NCBI GenBank assembly: GCA_963790435.1
Contig: CAWBOI010000003.1
Coordinates: forward strand, 124,001 to 188,000
DNA length: 64,000 bases
DNA from: Ilyomonas sp963790435
GTDB taxonomy: Bacteria > Bacteroidota > Bacteroidia > Chitinophagales > Chitinophagaceae
Direction of reading: 5' to 3'
Position numbers and translations under genes: made by a program. The notes under the pieces were generated by a model that saw only the letters and a program-made list of their open reading frames with translations, was not told the origin of the DNA and made no database searches. Positions 17,410 through 26,538 of the stretch are shown in pieces (within the stretch, counting starts at the first letter, position 1; every line of letters starts with the position of its first letter).

Positions 17410-17901
17410 TTAATGATTAACTTGAAATTGTTTTCTATGAAAATGCCTTTGTTTCAAAACTTTAATTAAATATCTGAACCCGGAAAACAAAACAACGATT
17501 AATAGAATATCAATTACAACATGTCCTGCATTGGGTGGCCAATGATTGTTGATTTTTGGAAGCCAATAATACGTTTGTCCGAAATCTCTTCTGTACCAAT
17601 CTAGTCGTTCTGGAGAAGCACCCTGAATGTATGGAATCCACCAGTCGAACGTGTGCATAATTAACCAAACAAAGTGAAATATCAATCCAAATATCATTAC
17701 TACAATCCTTTTTGAAGCAAACCCGATTATTGAAATCATTCCGAAGAGCGCCCAAAGTAAATAACCGGCGAATGATTGGAAATAATTGAAGTTTATCCAA
17801 TCAAATTTTCCATTCCAATGTCCTAAAGGAAGCCACATAAAAACTTGCAGATAAAGTGTCAGTATAATTTGACTCGAGAGAGAAACGCTTCTACTTGTCA
17901 T
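17410..17901 (-). CDS. Hypothetical polytopic membrane protein
   Basis: A 163-residue protein with about four hydrophobic helices (near residues 8-25, 42-62, 66-88 and 130-150) and a Trp/Tyr-rich loop between the third and fourth (DWWIPYIQGASPERLDWYRRDFGQ). The start at ATG 17901 (MTSRSVSLSS) removes a 27-residue upstream extension that looks non-coding. The family is not recognised. It converges with hemE. Confidence 0.65.
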   Translation of the reverse strand: MTSRSVSLSSQIILTLYLQVFMWLPLGHWNGKFDWINFNYFQSFAGYLLWALFGMISIIGFASKRIVVMIFGLIFHFVWLIMHTFDWWIPYIQGASPERLDWYRRDFGQTYYWLPKINNHWPPNAGHVVIDILLIVVLFSGFRYLIKVLKQRHFHRKQFQVNH

Positions 17902-18044
17902 TGTATTGAATTCGATTGCTTTATACCAATTACATTTATTATACTTACAGGCAACAAATATGCAAAAAACAAAAACCACCAATCTTTCTAATAAAAACAG
18001 TAACTCTATTCATATCTCAAACATCTCATCTATCCCAGTTCAAA

Positions 18045-18608
18045 CTACTCCAACCTTCTGCTAATTTCATCATTAATTTTTACAAACAAATGTTCCGGTT
18101 TAAAAGCGCGCCAGTTGGGCAGGTTCATCAGTTCGATAAAATAATTCAGTTTGCGTTTTTTAAAATCGTGTTGGGTTGCTTCAGGTGTGTTCAATAAAAC
18201 AATCCAGCCATTTTCATCGGTTACTTCTTCAAACCATTCATTATAATAATCTTTATCGCCACTGTGAAAATTCAATACATTTTCGCCAATCAAAATAAAT
18301 TTGGTAATGCCTTCTGCTTCTAATTTATCAACCACATCTCGCTTCAGCGTCATGATGTCGTTTTCAATCGCATCATTCCACTCTCCTATCAATTCAATAA
18401 TTACAAAATGCTGTTCATAATCGGCGTATAGCAATTTCATGTACAACGTTCGGCTACCAAATTCATCCCACTGCGGATGAATGTAATAATTGTATATCGT
18501 TTGCGAAAACTCAAACTCGCTGTACACACGACCATAAAACGGTGACCGTTCATCTTCTTCGGCAGTGTACAGGTGCCGCCAGTTAAAATAGGGTTCAATC
18601 TCATGCAT
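18045..18608 (-). CDS. Conserved hypothetical protein, 187 residues
   Basis: A soluble acidic protein rich in aromatic residues (IEPYFNWRHLYTAEEDERSPFYGR at the N-terminus is a distinctive block). Alternating strands and helices such as HFVIIELIGEWND and KFILIGENVLNFH suggest an alpha/beta fold. No catalytic motif is recognised; I believe this is a Bacteroidota-specific hypothetical family. It follows metK on the same strand but is separated by a strong terminator hairpin. Confidence 0.75.
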   Translation of the reverse strand: MHEIEPYFNWRHLYTAEEDERSPFYGRVYSEFEFSQTIYNYYIHPQWDEFGSRTLYMKLLYADYEQHFVIIELIGEWNDAIENDIMTLKRDVVDKLEAEGITKFILIGENVLNFHSGDKDYYNEWFEEVTDENGWIVLLNTPEATQHDFKKRKLNYFIELMNLPNWRAFKPEHLFVKINDEISRRLE

Positions 18609-18637
18609 AACACTTCACTTTTTCTACAAAAACAAAA

Positions 18638-18674
18638 ATCGCTGCAATGCAAACCCCGTTTGCATTGCAGCGAT
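18638..18674 (-). terminator. Intrinsic terminator of metK
   Basis: A perfect 16-bp stem (arms 18638-18653 and 18659-18674, ATCGCTGCAATGCAAA and its complement) with a 5-base loop, followed on the minus strand by a T-rich run. It lies 53 bases after the metK stop and before the next minus-strand gene. Confidence 0.9.
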
Positions 18675-18726
18675 AAAAATACAAATAAAAAAGCCTTTCT
18701 GTTAAAGAAGACTTTACTAAAATTTA

Positions 18727-19980
18727 TTACTTGATGCCAAAGGCTTCTTTTACTTTTTGCACATAATCCAGCTTCTCCCAGGTAAACAATTCTACTTCCT
18801 TGCTCACCGTTCTTCCTTCCGGTGAACGAAACTCTTTTACCACCGTTTTTGGCTGGCGACCCATGTGTCCGTAAGCAGCTGTTTCGCTGTAAATAGGGTT
18901 GCGCAATTTTAAACGTTGCTCAATAAAGTAAGGGCGCATATCAAACACTTCACTTACTTTTTTAGCTATCTCACCATCAGTCATGGCCACTTTTGAAGTA
19001 CCATAAGTATTCACATAAATGCCCATCGGTTGTGCAACTCCAATTGCATACGAAACCTGCACCAGCACTTCATCGGCAACGCCCGCAGCTACTAAGTTTT
19101 TAGCAATGTGGCGGGTTGCATAAGCAGCGCTTCTGTCCACTTTGCTGGGGTCTTTTCCACTAAACGCACCACCACCGTGTGCACCTTTTCCACCGTAGGT
19201 ATCAACAATAATTTTTCTCCCGGTTAAGCCTGTATCGCCATGCGGACCACCGATTACAAACTTGCCCGTTGGATTGATGTGATATTTAATCTGATCATCG
19301 AACAGGTGCGCAAACTTTGCGTATTTCTCTTTTACACGAGGAATCAAAATTGTGATGATGTCGTTCTTGATTTGCCGTTGCATTTCTTCTTCACTACCAA
19401 AATCATCGTGCTGCGTTGACACCACAATGGCATCAATACGGATGGGTTGATTGTTATCATCATACTCCAGCGTTACCTGGCTTTTGGCATCAGGACGCAG
19501 GTAAGTAATGTCAGTGTTTTCGCGGCGAAGCTCAGCCAGTTCCTGTAAAATTGTATGAGCCAAATCCAAAGCCAGCGGCATATAATCATCCGTTTCGTTG
19601 GTGGCATAACCAAACATCATTCCCTGGTCGCCTGCGCCTTGTTCTTCTTTGTCCACTTTATCAACGCCCTGGTTAATGTCGGCTGATTGCTCGTGAATGG
19701 CAGACAATACACCGCACGAATTGGCTTCAAACATATACTCGCTTTTGGTGTAGCCAATGCGGCGGATAACGCTGCGGGCAATCTCCTGAACATCAAGATA
19801 GGCGCGGCTTTTCACTTCGCCGGCAAGTATTACCTGTCCTGTTGTTACTAAGGTTTCGCAGGCTACTTTGCTATCGGGATCGAAGGCTAAAAAATGGTCA
19901 ATCAACGCATCAGAAATCTGGTCGGCTACTTTATCAGGATGACCTTCTGATACGCTTTCAGATGTAAACAGGTAAGGCAT
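18727..19980 (-). CDS. metK: S-adenosylmethionine synthetase
   Basis: Makes SAM from methionine and ATP. The 417-residue protein is complete: SEGHPDKVADQISDA at residues 11-25, the methionine and metal-binding region GAGDQGMMFGYA near 116-127, and the signature GGGAFSGKDPSKVDRSAAY near 270-288. It is single-copy in context, with its own -7 box upstream and a terminator downstream. I see no SAM riboswitch in the 173-base upstream gap. Confidence 0.98.
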   Translation of the reverse strand: MPYLFTSESVSEGHPDKVADQISDALIDHFLAFDPDSKVACETLVTTGQVILAGEVKSRAYLDVQEIARSVIRRIGYTKSEYMFEANSCGVLSAIHEQSADINQGVDKVDKEEQGAGDQGMMFGYATNETDDYMPLALDLAHTILQELAELRRENTDITYLRPDAKSQVTLEYDDNNQPIRIDAIVVSTQHDDFGSEEEMQRQIKNDIITILIPRVKEKYAKFAHLFDDQIKYHINPTGKFVIGGPHGDTGLTGRKIIVDTYGGKGAHGGGAFSGKDPSKVDRSAAYATRHIAKNLVAAGVADEVLVQVSYAIGVAQPMGIYVNTYGTSKVAMTDGEIAKKVSEVFDMRPYFIEQRLKLRNPIYSETAAYGHMGRQPKTVVKEFRSPEGRTVSKEVELFTWEKLDYVQKVKEAFGIK

Positions 19981-20021
19981 ATTGAATGGTTTGTTTTGTT
20001 TTTATTGAAAAAATAAGTGTG

Positions 20022-20029
20022 CAAATATA
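20022..20029 (-). promoter_or_regulatory. Candidate -7 box for metK
   Basis: On the minus strand this reads TATATTTG, a full match to TAnnTTTG, 42 bases before the metK ATG. No clear -33 TTTG is found at the standard spacing. Confidence 0.5.
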
Positions 20030-20153
20030 AATGAGCAATGAGCACCGAATGTTGTTAAATGCGGTATGCGTTGGTTGCAGTTTTTGTTTGATATTGATAA
20101 AAGAAAATAGTTGATAAAAGCGATTCCGGCATATAAACGCAATAACATAAAAA

Positions 20154-20969
20154 TTATTTCGCAGCTAATTCATTATATAAATCGAGATACGGCGTTAAGT
20201 CGCCTGTCCAGCTTGTAAAAGGAAGAATTTTTTTGCCTTTGATCTTCGTAAACTCCGCAAGTAGCTTCTTATCTATATGATCGGAACCAAATGTTATGGC
20301 ATCAGCAAAAGCAGCACCGCCTTTAAATAAAGCCGTGTTATCAGCGTCTTTAAACGGCTCCATGTCCTTATCTTTTACATTCGCATGAATTTGCGCCAGC
20401 TTTGTAAAATCGCTTCCGAGGCTATCAGGGAAAGTATTTTCACCGATGGTAAATACAATTTTGCTTTGGCTGAAAACCGCGTCTTTTTTATATGCCGTTT
20501 TAATGTACATCGGCACCAGGCCTGTCATCCAGCCGCTGCAATGAATCACATCAGGCGGCCAGCCAAATTTTTTTACCGTTTCCAAAGCGCCTTTGCAAAA
20601 GAAAACGGTGCGCAAGCCATTGTCGTCGTACCACTCATCTTTTTCATCGGTAAACACGCCTTTGCGTTTAAAAAGATCTTCATTATCTAAAAAATAAACC
20701 TGCAAACGAGCAGTAGGCAGCGACGCCACTTTGATTTGCAAAGGATAATCGTCATTGTCAACAGAAACGTTGATGCCCGAAAGCCGAACCACTTCGTGCA
20801 AGCGATGCCGGCGTTCGTTAATTACACCAAAGCGAGGCATAATGCAGCGCACTTCATAATTGTTGCTGCTGCACGTAATGGCCAATCTATTTATTACTTC
20901 TGCAAATTCAGTCAGTTCAAGGTAAGGCGACATTTCAGTGGCAATAAATAAAATACGTTTCTTTAACAT
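20154..20969 (-). CDS. Single-domain GT5 glycogen/starch synthase-like protein
   Basis: A 271-residue protein matching only the N-terminal Rossmann half of glycogen synthases: KKRILFIATEMSPYLELTEFAEVI at the start, FLDNEDLFKRKG near residue 97, and PPDVIHCSGWMTGLVPMY near 142, equivalent to the WHDWHTGLVP motif. Full GT5 enzymes are near 480 residues; this short form is widespread in Bacteroidota, so it is not a truncation unique to this genome. Without the second domain, glucosyl transfer is doubtful and the role is unknown. A -7 box lies 41 bases upstream. Confidence 0.8.
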   Translation of the reverse strand: MLKKRILFIATEMSPYLELTEFAEVINRLAITCSSNNYEVRCIMPRFGVINERRHRLHEVVRLSGINVSVDNDDYPLQIKVASLPTARLQVYFLDNEDLFKRKGVFTDEKDEWYDDNGLRTVFFCKGALETVKKFGWPPDVIHCSGWMTGLVPMYIKTAYKKDAVFSQSKIVFTIGENTFPDSLGSDFTKLAQIHANVKDKDMEPFKDADNTALFKGGAAFADAITFGSDHIDKKLLAEFTKIKGKKILPFTSWTGDLTPYLDLYNELAAK

Positions 20970-21009
20970 TCTGCTGTTCCGCTTTTGCTTTTGTATTGTA
21001 AAAAGGTGG

Positions 21010-21017
21010 CAAAAGTA
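21010..21017 (-). promoter_or_regulatory. Candidate -7 box for the GT5-like gene
   Basis: Minus strand reads TACTTTTG, a match to TAnnTTTG. TTTA lies 19 bases further upstream in place of TTTG. Confidence 0.5.
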
Positions 21018-21091
21018 AACAAAATAATGTAATGAGTAAACCGCGCAAAGTGTTATAACTGCGTAGCAAAGTTTGTTTTTGCCTTAATTTC

Positions 21092-21463
21092 TTATCCTTT
21101 AAAAATAAAATATACTGCTACAACAAGCAGCGCAAAGCCAATGATATGGTTAACAGACAACTGAAGATTGTGAAACACCAGCTTTGAAAAAATAACAAAC
21201 ACTACCAGTGTAATTACTTCCTGAATCACTTTTAATTGCACAAGCGAAAACGTTCCGCCCGTTTCTACAGAACCCATGCGATTGGCCGGAACCTGGCAGC
21301 AATATTCGAAAAAAGCAATGCCCCAACTAATTAAAATGATGATGAACACAGGTGTTGAGGCATGTGAGCTGTCTTTACCAAAAAATTTTAAATGACCATA
21401 CCACGCGAGCGTCATAAATGAATTGGATAAAAACAAGAGACCAATGGTGCCAAGTGATTTCAT
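21092..21463 (-). CDS. DMT-superfamily membrane protein (DUF486)
   Basis: A 123-residue protein with four predicted membrane helices. The start MKSLGTIGLLFLSNSFMTLAWYGHLKF and the middle ISWGIAFFEYCCQVPANRMG are characteristic of DUF486, small relatives of drug/metabolite transporters. The substrate is unknown. ATG 21463 is chosen over an upstream start 11 codons earlier, because the family begins at this Met. Confidence 0.88.
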   Translation of the reverse strand: MKSLGTIGLLFLSNSFMTLAWYGHLKFFGKDSSHASTPVFIIILISWGIAFFEYCCQVPANRMGSVETGGTFSLVQLKVIQEVITLVVFVIFSKLVFHNLQLSVNHIIGFALLVVAVYFIFKG

Positions 21464-21633
21464 AGTTATAAAATTTTTGCAAAAAACAACAAGCAAGAAC
21501 CTTGCAGTATCTTTTTACAACAACAAATCATACAATAAAAAGTGGTTCTAAAAAAGTTTGTACAAAACCAAACTTTGCAAAAGTTGCAACCATTTTAAAG
21601 GAATCGTTTACATTTATTTCATAAATCATTGCT

Positions 21634-23073
21634 ATGAAAACTTTGCTTTTGAGCTGTCTTTTTATTTTATCATTATTCTTCACAGGCTGCTTGTCGGGAA
21701 CTTTATCTTCTCAGGAAAATTCATCAACCGATTCCACAAAACATCATCTTGCTAAAGCTTCGCGTGAAGACAAGAACGGCTGGATTTACTTGCATCTCGA
21801 AGGCTCGCCTTCCGACATTGGCTATCAACACGGGTACCTTGCGGCAGGTGAAATTGATACCAGTATTCAGGCGGTGGCTTACACACTTTTGCACGAAACC
21901 AAAAAGGACTGGAGCTTCTATCGCCAGGCTGCGCGAAATTTTTTATGGAACAAATTGGACAGAGAATACAAAGATGAAATCAATGGCATTGTGGAAGGTC
22001 TTCATGCCAAAAACAAAACGTATGATAGTCTTGATTTGACAGCTTTTAATGCGATGGAAGAACTTGCTTTTTATTATGTGCCATCGTTGCAAAACGCAGC
22101 CGTAGCGCACAGTGGCGACAACAAAGCGCCGGGCAATTGCAGCGCCTTTATTGCCACAGGCAGTTATACGAAAGATGGCAAAATTGTAATGGGACATAAC
22201 AACTGGACATCGTACATTGTTGGTCAACATTGGAATGAAATTGCCGATATTGTACCTGAACATGGTCATCACATTTTGATGGATTGCATTCCCGGTTACA
22301 TTCATAGCGGCGATGATTTTTTAGAAACCGATGCCGGCATTTTGTTAACCGAAACCACCATCACGCAATTCAATTTGTTCGACAGCACCGGCATCCCTGA
22401 ATTTATGCGTGCCCGCAAAGCTGCGCAATACGCCAACAGCATTGATGATGTGATAAAAATATTTTTAGAAGGCAACAACGGCGGTTATGCTAACGACTGG
22501 CTGATTGGTGATACAAAAACAAATGAAGTAGCAAAGTTTGAACTGGGCTTAAAAGATTATCGTGTGTGGCGAAGCAAAGACACAGCCATCATCGGTTCTA
22601 ATTTTCCTTCCGATACTAAGTTGATAAAAGAAGAAACCACGTTTGATGTGAATGATAAAACCACATCACCAAATGCGAGAAAACTGCGCATGGAAAAATT
22701 GGTTTGCTTAGACATGAAAGGCAAGATTGACGTTGAAACAGCCAAACAAATTGAAGGTGACCATGTGGATGCGTTGCAAGGCAAACCAGCCGATAACCGT
22801 TGCGTGATTTGCGGCCATATTGATGCCGATGCGCAAGGTTGCAAAGAATGGGATTTGCCTGCTTACTACCCGATGGGTGCGGTACAGGGAAAAATAACAA
22901 CAGCCGACTTGGCTGCGAAGATGCAATTCTGGGCGCGGCGCGGGCATCCTTGCGGAGAGGATTTTATTGGTGCACCTTTTTACAAGGCGCATCCACAATA
23001 TGCTTGGATGAGCAAGTATTTAACCGATATGAAAGCTTATCCGTGGACGTTGTTTGAGGCGAAGAAGGGTTGA
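21634..23073 (+). CDS. C45-like Ntn-hydrolase lipoprotein
   Basis: A 479-residue exported lipoprotein: a signal peptide with lipobox FFTGC (Cys19) is followed by a Ser-rich linker. The mature part resembles C45 acyltransferase and phospholipase B-like N-terminal nucleophile hydrolases: GSPSDIGYQHGYLAAGEI near residue 57 and PGNCSAFIATGSYTKDGKIVMGHNNW near 165-190, where Cys168 would be the nucleophile exposed by self-cleavage. FMRARKAAQYANSIDDVI near 255 also fits. The substrate is unknown; periplasmic amide or ester hydrolysis is plausible. It is monocistronic, and a TTTGTTTTTGCC motif follows 10 bases after its stop. Confidence 0.8.
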   Translation: MKTLLLSCLFILSLFFTGCLSGTLSSQENSSTDSTKHHLAKASREDKNGWIYLHLEGSPSDIGYQHGYLAAGEIDTSIQAVAYTLLHETKKDWSFYRQAARNFLWNKLDREYKDEINGIVEGLHAKNKTYDSLDLTAFNAMEELAFYYVPSLQNAAVAHSGDNKAPGNCSAFIATGSYTKDGKIVMGHNNWTSYIVGQHWNEIADIVPEHGHHILMDCIPGYIHSGDDFLETDAGILLTETTITQFNLFDSTGIPEFMRARKAAQYANSIDDVIKIFLEGNNGGYANDWLIGDTKTNEVAKFELGLKDYRVWRSKDTAIIGSNFPSDTKLIKEETTFDVNDKTTSPNARKLRMEKLVCLDMKGKIDVETAKQIEGDHVDALQGKPADNRCVICGHIDADAQGCKEWDLPAYYPMGAVQGKITTADLAAKMQFWARRGHPCGEDFIGAPFYKAHPQYAWMSKYLTDMKAYPWTLFEAKKG

Positions 23074-23252
23074 GGAAATGAAGTTTGTTTTTGCCATAAT
23101 TTTTACTGCAGAGCAACGAAGTAAAAGAGGCTTCGCAGAGTGAAATTACTTCTATCGGTTTGTGCCACAAAAACCGAAACATTGGCTACGAAATCTGGTC
23201 GGTGAGGGCGCCGCCAAATAGAAAAATCTTTTTATAAGAATACAGATTGCTT

Positions 23253-23813
23253 ATGACGATACGTTTGAAAGCTTTTGTTTTTCTGCTTTTCTTGTTTTGT
23301 GGTGCAACGCTATTTGCGCAAAACAAAAAGCATAAGGATAATTGGTTTTTAATTTCAGACACAAGTAAGGATGAATGCGGTTATGTGAATCAAAAAGGCG
23401 ACACAGTTATTCCAATTGGTAAATATCATTTTTGTTTTACTGATACGTTTCGCACGTATGCAATTGTGCTGAAACAAGGTGTTGGCTTTGTTGGCATTGA
23501 TAAACAAGAGCTGGTTTTGTATAAAGTGTTTCCGTATGACAACGGACCCGATTATGAATCGGATGGATTATTTAGAATTGGGCAAAACGACAAGATGGGT
23601 TATGCAGATGCGAAAACAGGCAAGGTTGTAATCAAACCGCAATTCGGTTGCGCTTATCCTTTTGAGAAAGGCATAGCACAAGTGAGCTTGAATTGTACAA
23701 CACATTCAGATGATGGCGAGCATCACTATTGGACAAGCGACAATTGGTTTTACATTGATAAGAAAGGAAGAAAAGTGAATCGGCAAAAACATAGCGGTCA
23801 CATTCAAAAATAA
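23253..23813 (+). CDS. Secreted WG-repeat protein
   Basis: A 186-residue protein with a signal peptide (cleaved after LFAQ, about residue 23). The mature part has repeated GYVNQKGDTVI, FVGIDKQ and MGYADAKTGKVVIKPQF units, the WG/YxDxxG repeat that forms short beta-hairpins and is widespread in Bacteroidota surface proteins. The role is unknown. The ATG at 23253 is preferred over a TTG two codons earlier. A terminator follows. Confidence 0.8.
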   Translation: MTIRLKAFVFLLFLFCGATLFAQNKKHKDNWFLISDTSKDECGYVNQKGDTVIPIGKYHFCFTDTFRTYAIVLKQGVGFVGIDKQELVLYKVFPYDNGPDYESDGLFRIGQNDKMGYADAKTGKVVIKPQFGCAYPFEKGIAQVSLNCTTHSDDGEHHYWTSDNWFYIDKKGRKVNRQKHSGHIQK

Positions 23814-23836
23814 TCTGCTACAGAATATTATAATGA

Positions 23837-23880
23837 AAGAGGTTTTGCAAAGCATTATATCTCTGCGAAACCTCTTTTTC
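23837..23880 (+). terminator. Intrinsic terminator after the WG-repeat gene
   Basis: AAAGAGGTTTTGC pairs imperfectly with GCGAAACCTCTTT around a 15-base loop, then a T-rich run follows. Confidence 0.75.
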
Positions 23881-23930
23881 TTTTTTCTCCGCGGTAGAAA
23901 AAATGGACAAAAACAAACCACTATTTCTTT

Positions 23931-24022
23931 GGTTCCAGCATCGTCTCCTGTAAGGGACGATGCGGTAAAGTAAGTCAATTTATTTCACCGCATCGTCCTC
24001 GTTGAGAGACGATGCTCGAACC
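23931..24022. repeat. Nested inverted repeat, about 92 bp
   Basis: The left arm (23931-23969) and right arm (about 23984-24022) are imperfect reverse complements over almost 40 bases, beginning GGTTC and ending GAACC. Each arm also contains its own hairpin, with GCATCGTC in one sense and GACGATGC in the other. No coding potential. Confidence 0.75.
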
Positions 24023-24063
24023 GAAACCTTGCAGCAACTGTGTATGTGAGCGTTTGATACAAC

Positions 24064-24113
24064 AAAAAAGCATCGCCATTAAAGTTGTTCAGATGGCGAT
24101 GCTTTTTGTTTTT
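24064..24113. terminator. Bidirectional terminator downstream of the S9 peptidase
   Basis: AAAAAAGCATCGCCAT pairs with ATGGCGATGCTTTTT around a 12-base loop, with T-rich ends on both strands. It lies 24 bases past the S9 peptidase stop (minus strand). Confidence 0.8.
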
Positions 24114-24136
24114 ACACTATTTTTAGAGGCAACTCA

Positions 24137-26038
24137 TCACTTCAACGTCTCATCCAGCCATTTAAAAAATTCGTGTTGCCACACCATTGCATTTTGTGGT
24201 TTCAACACCCAATGATTTTCGTCGGGGAAAAGCAAGAAGCGGCTTTTGATGCCTTTTAATTGCGCCGCCTGGAACGCTTGCTGGCCTTGCTCTATCGGCA
24301 CGCGATAGTCCCTTCCGCCTTGCACAATCATGATTGGCGTGTTCCATTTGTCAACAAAATTGCTTGGGCTTTGGCTGAACGAGCGCTGTGCAACAGTATT
24401 GGCCTTATCCCAATAAGGTCCGCCTTTCTCCCAGCTCTCAAACCATAGTTCATCGGTGGTTCCAAACATGCTTCTGAAATCAAACACGCCATCATGCGCA
24501 ATGAATGTTTTGAAGCGACCATTATGCGTCCCTTCCAACGCAAACACGCTAAAGCCGCCAAAGCTTGCGCCCACGCAGCCACGCCGCGAAGTATCAACAT
24601 AACGTTGTTTGGAAATGGCATCAATGGCACTCAAGTAATCGTTAATCACTTGTCCGCCCCAATCTTTACTTACCTGCTCATTCCATCCTGTTCCAAAGCC
24701 TGGCATTCCCCTTCTGTCGGGCGCAACAATTACATAACCATTGGATGCAATCAATTGGAAATTCCAGCGGAAAGAATAAAACTGCGTGAGTGCTGATTGT
24801 GGTCCGCCCTGGCAATATAAAAGCGTTGGATATTGTTTGGTTGAATCGAAATTGGGCGGCATTACAACCCACACCAGCATTTGCTTGTTATCGGTTGTGG
24901 TTACCCACTTCTTTTGCCATGAACACAAAGCAACACTCTTATAAACGGCATCGTTTACATGCGTTACCTGCTGCATGTTTCCGCTGCCCAAATCAACTGA
25001 GTAAATTTCCGGCGCGTGGTTAAAATCAGTTCTCGTAACAAACAAAGTAGGCCCTTTTTGCCCAACAATTCCACTTACATCAAACTCTCCTTTTGTGATT
25101 TGTCTCACCACAATTCCAATCTTGGTTAAGCCCGGATCATTCACTGAAAACAATTGCAATGTGCCGTCTTTGGGTGCAACAAAAAATAACGTTTTATCAT
25201 CATCGTCCCATTGGAAACTTTCCACATGAATGTCATCGCGATTGCCAGTTAAGTTCATGGTTATCTTTCCGTTTGATACAATCAAATCCTGCTTATCCGC
25301 TTCATAACCTTCCCGCTTCATACTTAGCCATGCCAACTGGCCGCGCTTGTTGTATGCCGGTGAAACATCATAACCCATCCTGCCTTCGGTAATGTTTTTC
25401 GTAGTTCCATCTTCAATGTTGTATTCATACAAATCGGTGTTGGTACTAATCGCATACGCAGTGCCTTGCTTCTTTTTCGTTACATACAAAACATGCTTTC
25501 CATCGGGATTAAAAATATAATCTTCAGCACCGCCAAACGGCTTTTGCGGACAATCGTAAGGCTCACCAGGCATGAGGTCTTTCTTCGTTGTATCGTTTTG
25601 TTTTTGCAGGAAAATATGACTGAATTTGCCATCTTCCCAGGTATCCCAATGCCGGTACATTAGTGAGTTGTAAATCTGCGCATTGCTCTTGGTTAGTTCA
25701 GGATAAAAATCAGAGCCATACACATTCATCACTTTCACTTCGCTATCCATAATTTTCCATTTGCCATCCGGCGAAACGTGATGATTAAAAACCAGGGTAT
25801 CTCCATTGCTGATTTCTTCAGCAGCACCGCCACTTACCGGTATGCGATACGTTTTGGCAGTGCTCCTGTTTTGTGCAACATCAGGCGTTGCCACCGAATA
25901 AATAATGTATTGCTTATCTTTTGAAATGCCCGCGCCGCTTACTCTTCCCAGCTTCCACAACAATTCAGGCGTCATTGCATTTTGGGCAAAAACAAACAGA
26001 GGCAACAAAGCAGTAAGAGTGATGAAATTTTTCTTCAT
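24137..26038 (-). CDS. S9-family prolyl oligopeptidase-like peptidase
   Basis: A 633-residue exported peptidase: signal peptide (cleaved near FVFAQNA, about residue 19), then a beta-propeller of Tolb-like repeats (about 30-390) and a C-terminal alpha/beta hydrolase domain. The catalytic Ser lies in GASFGGFS near residue 495, Asp in VQGGRDYRVP near 580 and His in DENHWV near 612. YCQGGPQSALTQFYSFRWN gives the oxyanion region. This type removes dipeptides or acylated residues from short peptides in the periplasm. Monocistronic. Confidence 0.93.
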   Translation of the reverse strand: MKKNFITLTALLPLFVFAQNAMTPELLWKLGRVSGAGISKDKQYIIYSVATPDVAQNRSTAKTYRIPVSGGAAEEISNGDTLVFNHHVSPDGKWKIMDSEVKVMNVYGSDFYPELTKSNAQIYNSLMYRHWDTWEDGKFSHIFLQKQNDTTKKDLMPGEPYDCPQKPFGGAEDYIFNPDGKHVLYVTKKKQGTAYAISTNTDLYEYNIEDGTTKNITEGRMGYDVSPAYNKRGQLAWLSMKREGYEADKQDLIVSNGKITMNLTGNRDDIHVESFQWDDDDKTLFFVAPKDGTLQLFSVNDPGLTKIGIVVRQITKGEFDVSGIVGQKGPTLFVTRTDFNHAPEIYSVDLGSGNMQQVTHVNDAVYKSVALCSWQKKWVTTTDNKQMLVWVVMPPNFDSTKQYPTLLYCQGGPQSALTQFYSFRWNFQLIASNGYVIVAPDRRGMPGFGTGWNEQVSKDWGGQVINDYLSAIDAISKQRYVDTSRRGCVGASFGGFSVFALEGTHNGRFKTFIAHDGVFDFRSMFGTTDELWFESWEKGGPYWDKANTVAQRSFSQSPSNFVDKWNTPIMIVQGGRDYRVPIEQGQQAFQAAQLKGIKSRFLLFPDENHWVLKPQNAMVWQHEFFKWLDETLK

Positions 26039-26204
26039 AAAAAGAATGGCTTGTTAGTTAGCGAACTTAGTAATTTCTGTTGGATGTTATTTACTCACTG
26101 CAGAAACTTGCGATGTGATCCATTTTAGAAAACAGAATATTGTGTGATTCATAACAAGCTTTTTATGTTTATTTTTATCCTCTTCATCACAACCAATTAC
26201 GATT

Positions 26205-26477
26205 ATGAAACGCACCTGTTATCAGTTTATCATCTTATTTATAAGCAGTTTTTTATTTGCCTGTAACAACCAACCTACCGATACGGAGATTCAGCAAAAC
26301 ATCAACAACAGTTTTAAAAAAGACCTTGCGGGCGCCGCTTTGAATGCAACTGTTGACAGCGGCGTAGCCACCATTACAGGACAATGTGAAGGTGCAGGTT
26401 GCACTGCTCAGGTTGCAGAAAGAGTAAAGAAAATGCGGGGCGTGAAAGACGTGCAAACGCACATCATAGAGAAGTAA
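26205..26477 (+). CDS. Small BON-domain lipoprotein
   Basis: A 90-residue protein with a lipoprotein signal (lipobox LFAC, Cys20) and one BON domain: DTEIQQNINNSFKKD, then NATVDSGVATITGQCEG, then AERVKKMRGVKDVQTHI. BON domains bind membranes or phospholipids and are linked to envelope integrity and osmotic stress (as in OsmY). Two extra Cys in the CEGAGC loop are unusual and could form a disulphide. Monocistronic. Confidence 0.85.
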   Translation: MKRTCYQFIILFISSFLFACNNQPTDTEIQQNINNSFKKDLAGAALNATVDSGVATITGQCEGAGCTAQVAERVKKMRGVKDVQTHIIEK

Positions 26478-26538
26478 AGAATTAAGAAGCGATAGCCTGC
26501 TAATGCAAGTTGCCGGATACTGGTAACCGGAAACCGGA

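Noticed and set aside
20154..20969. Truncated glycogen synthase pseudogene
   Set aside because: The short single-domain form is common in Bacteroidota, has a proper start and promoter-like box, and no remnant of the second domain follows it.
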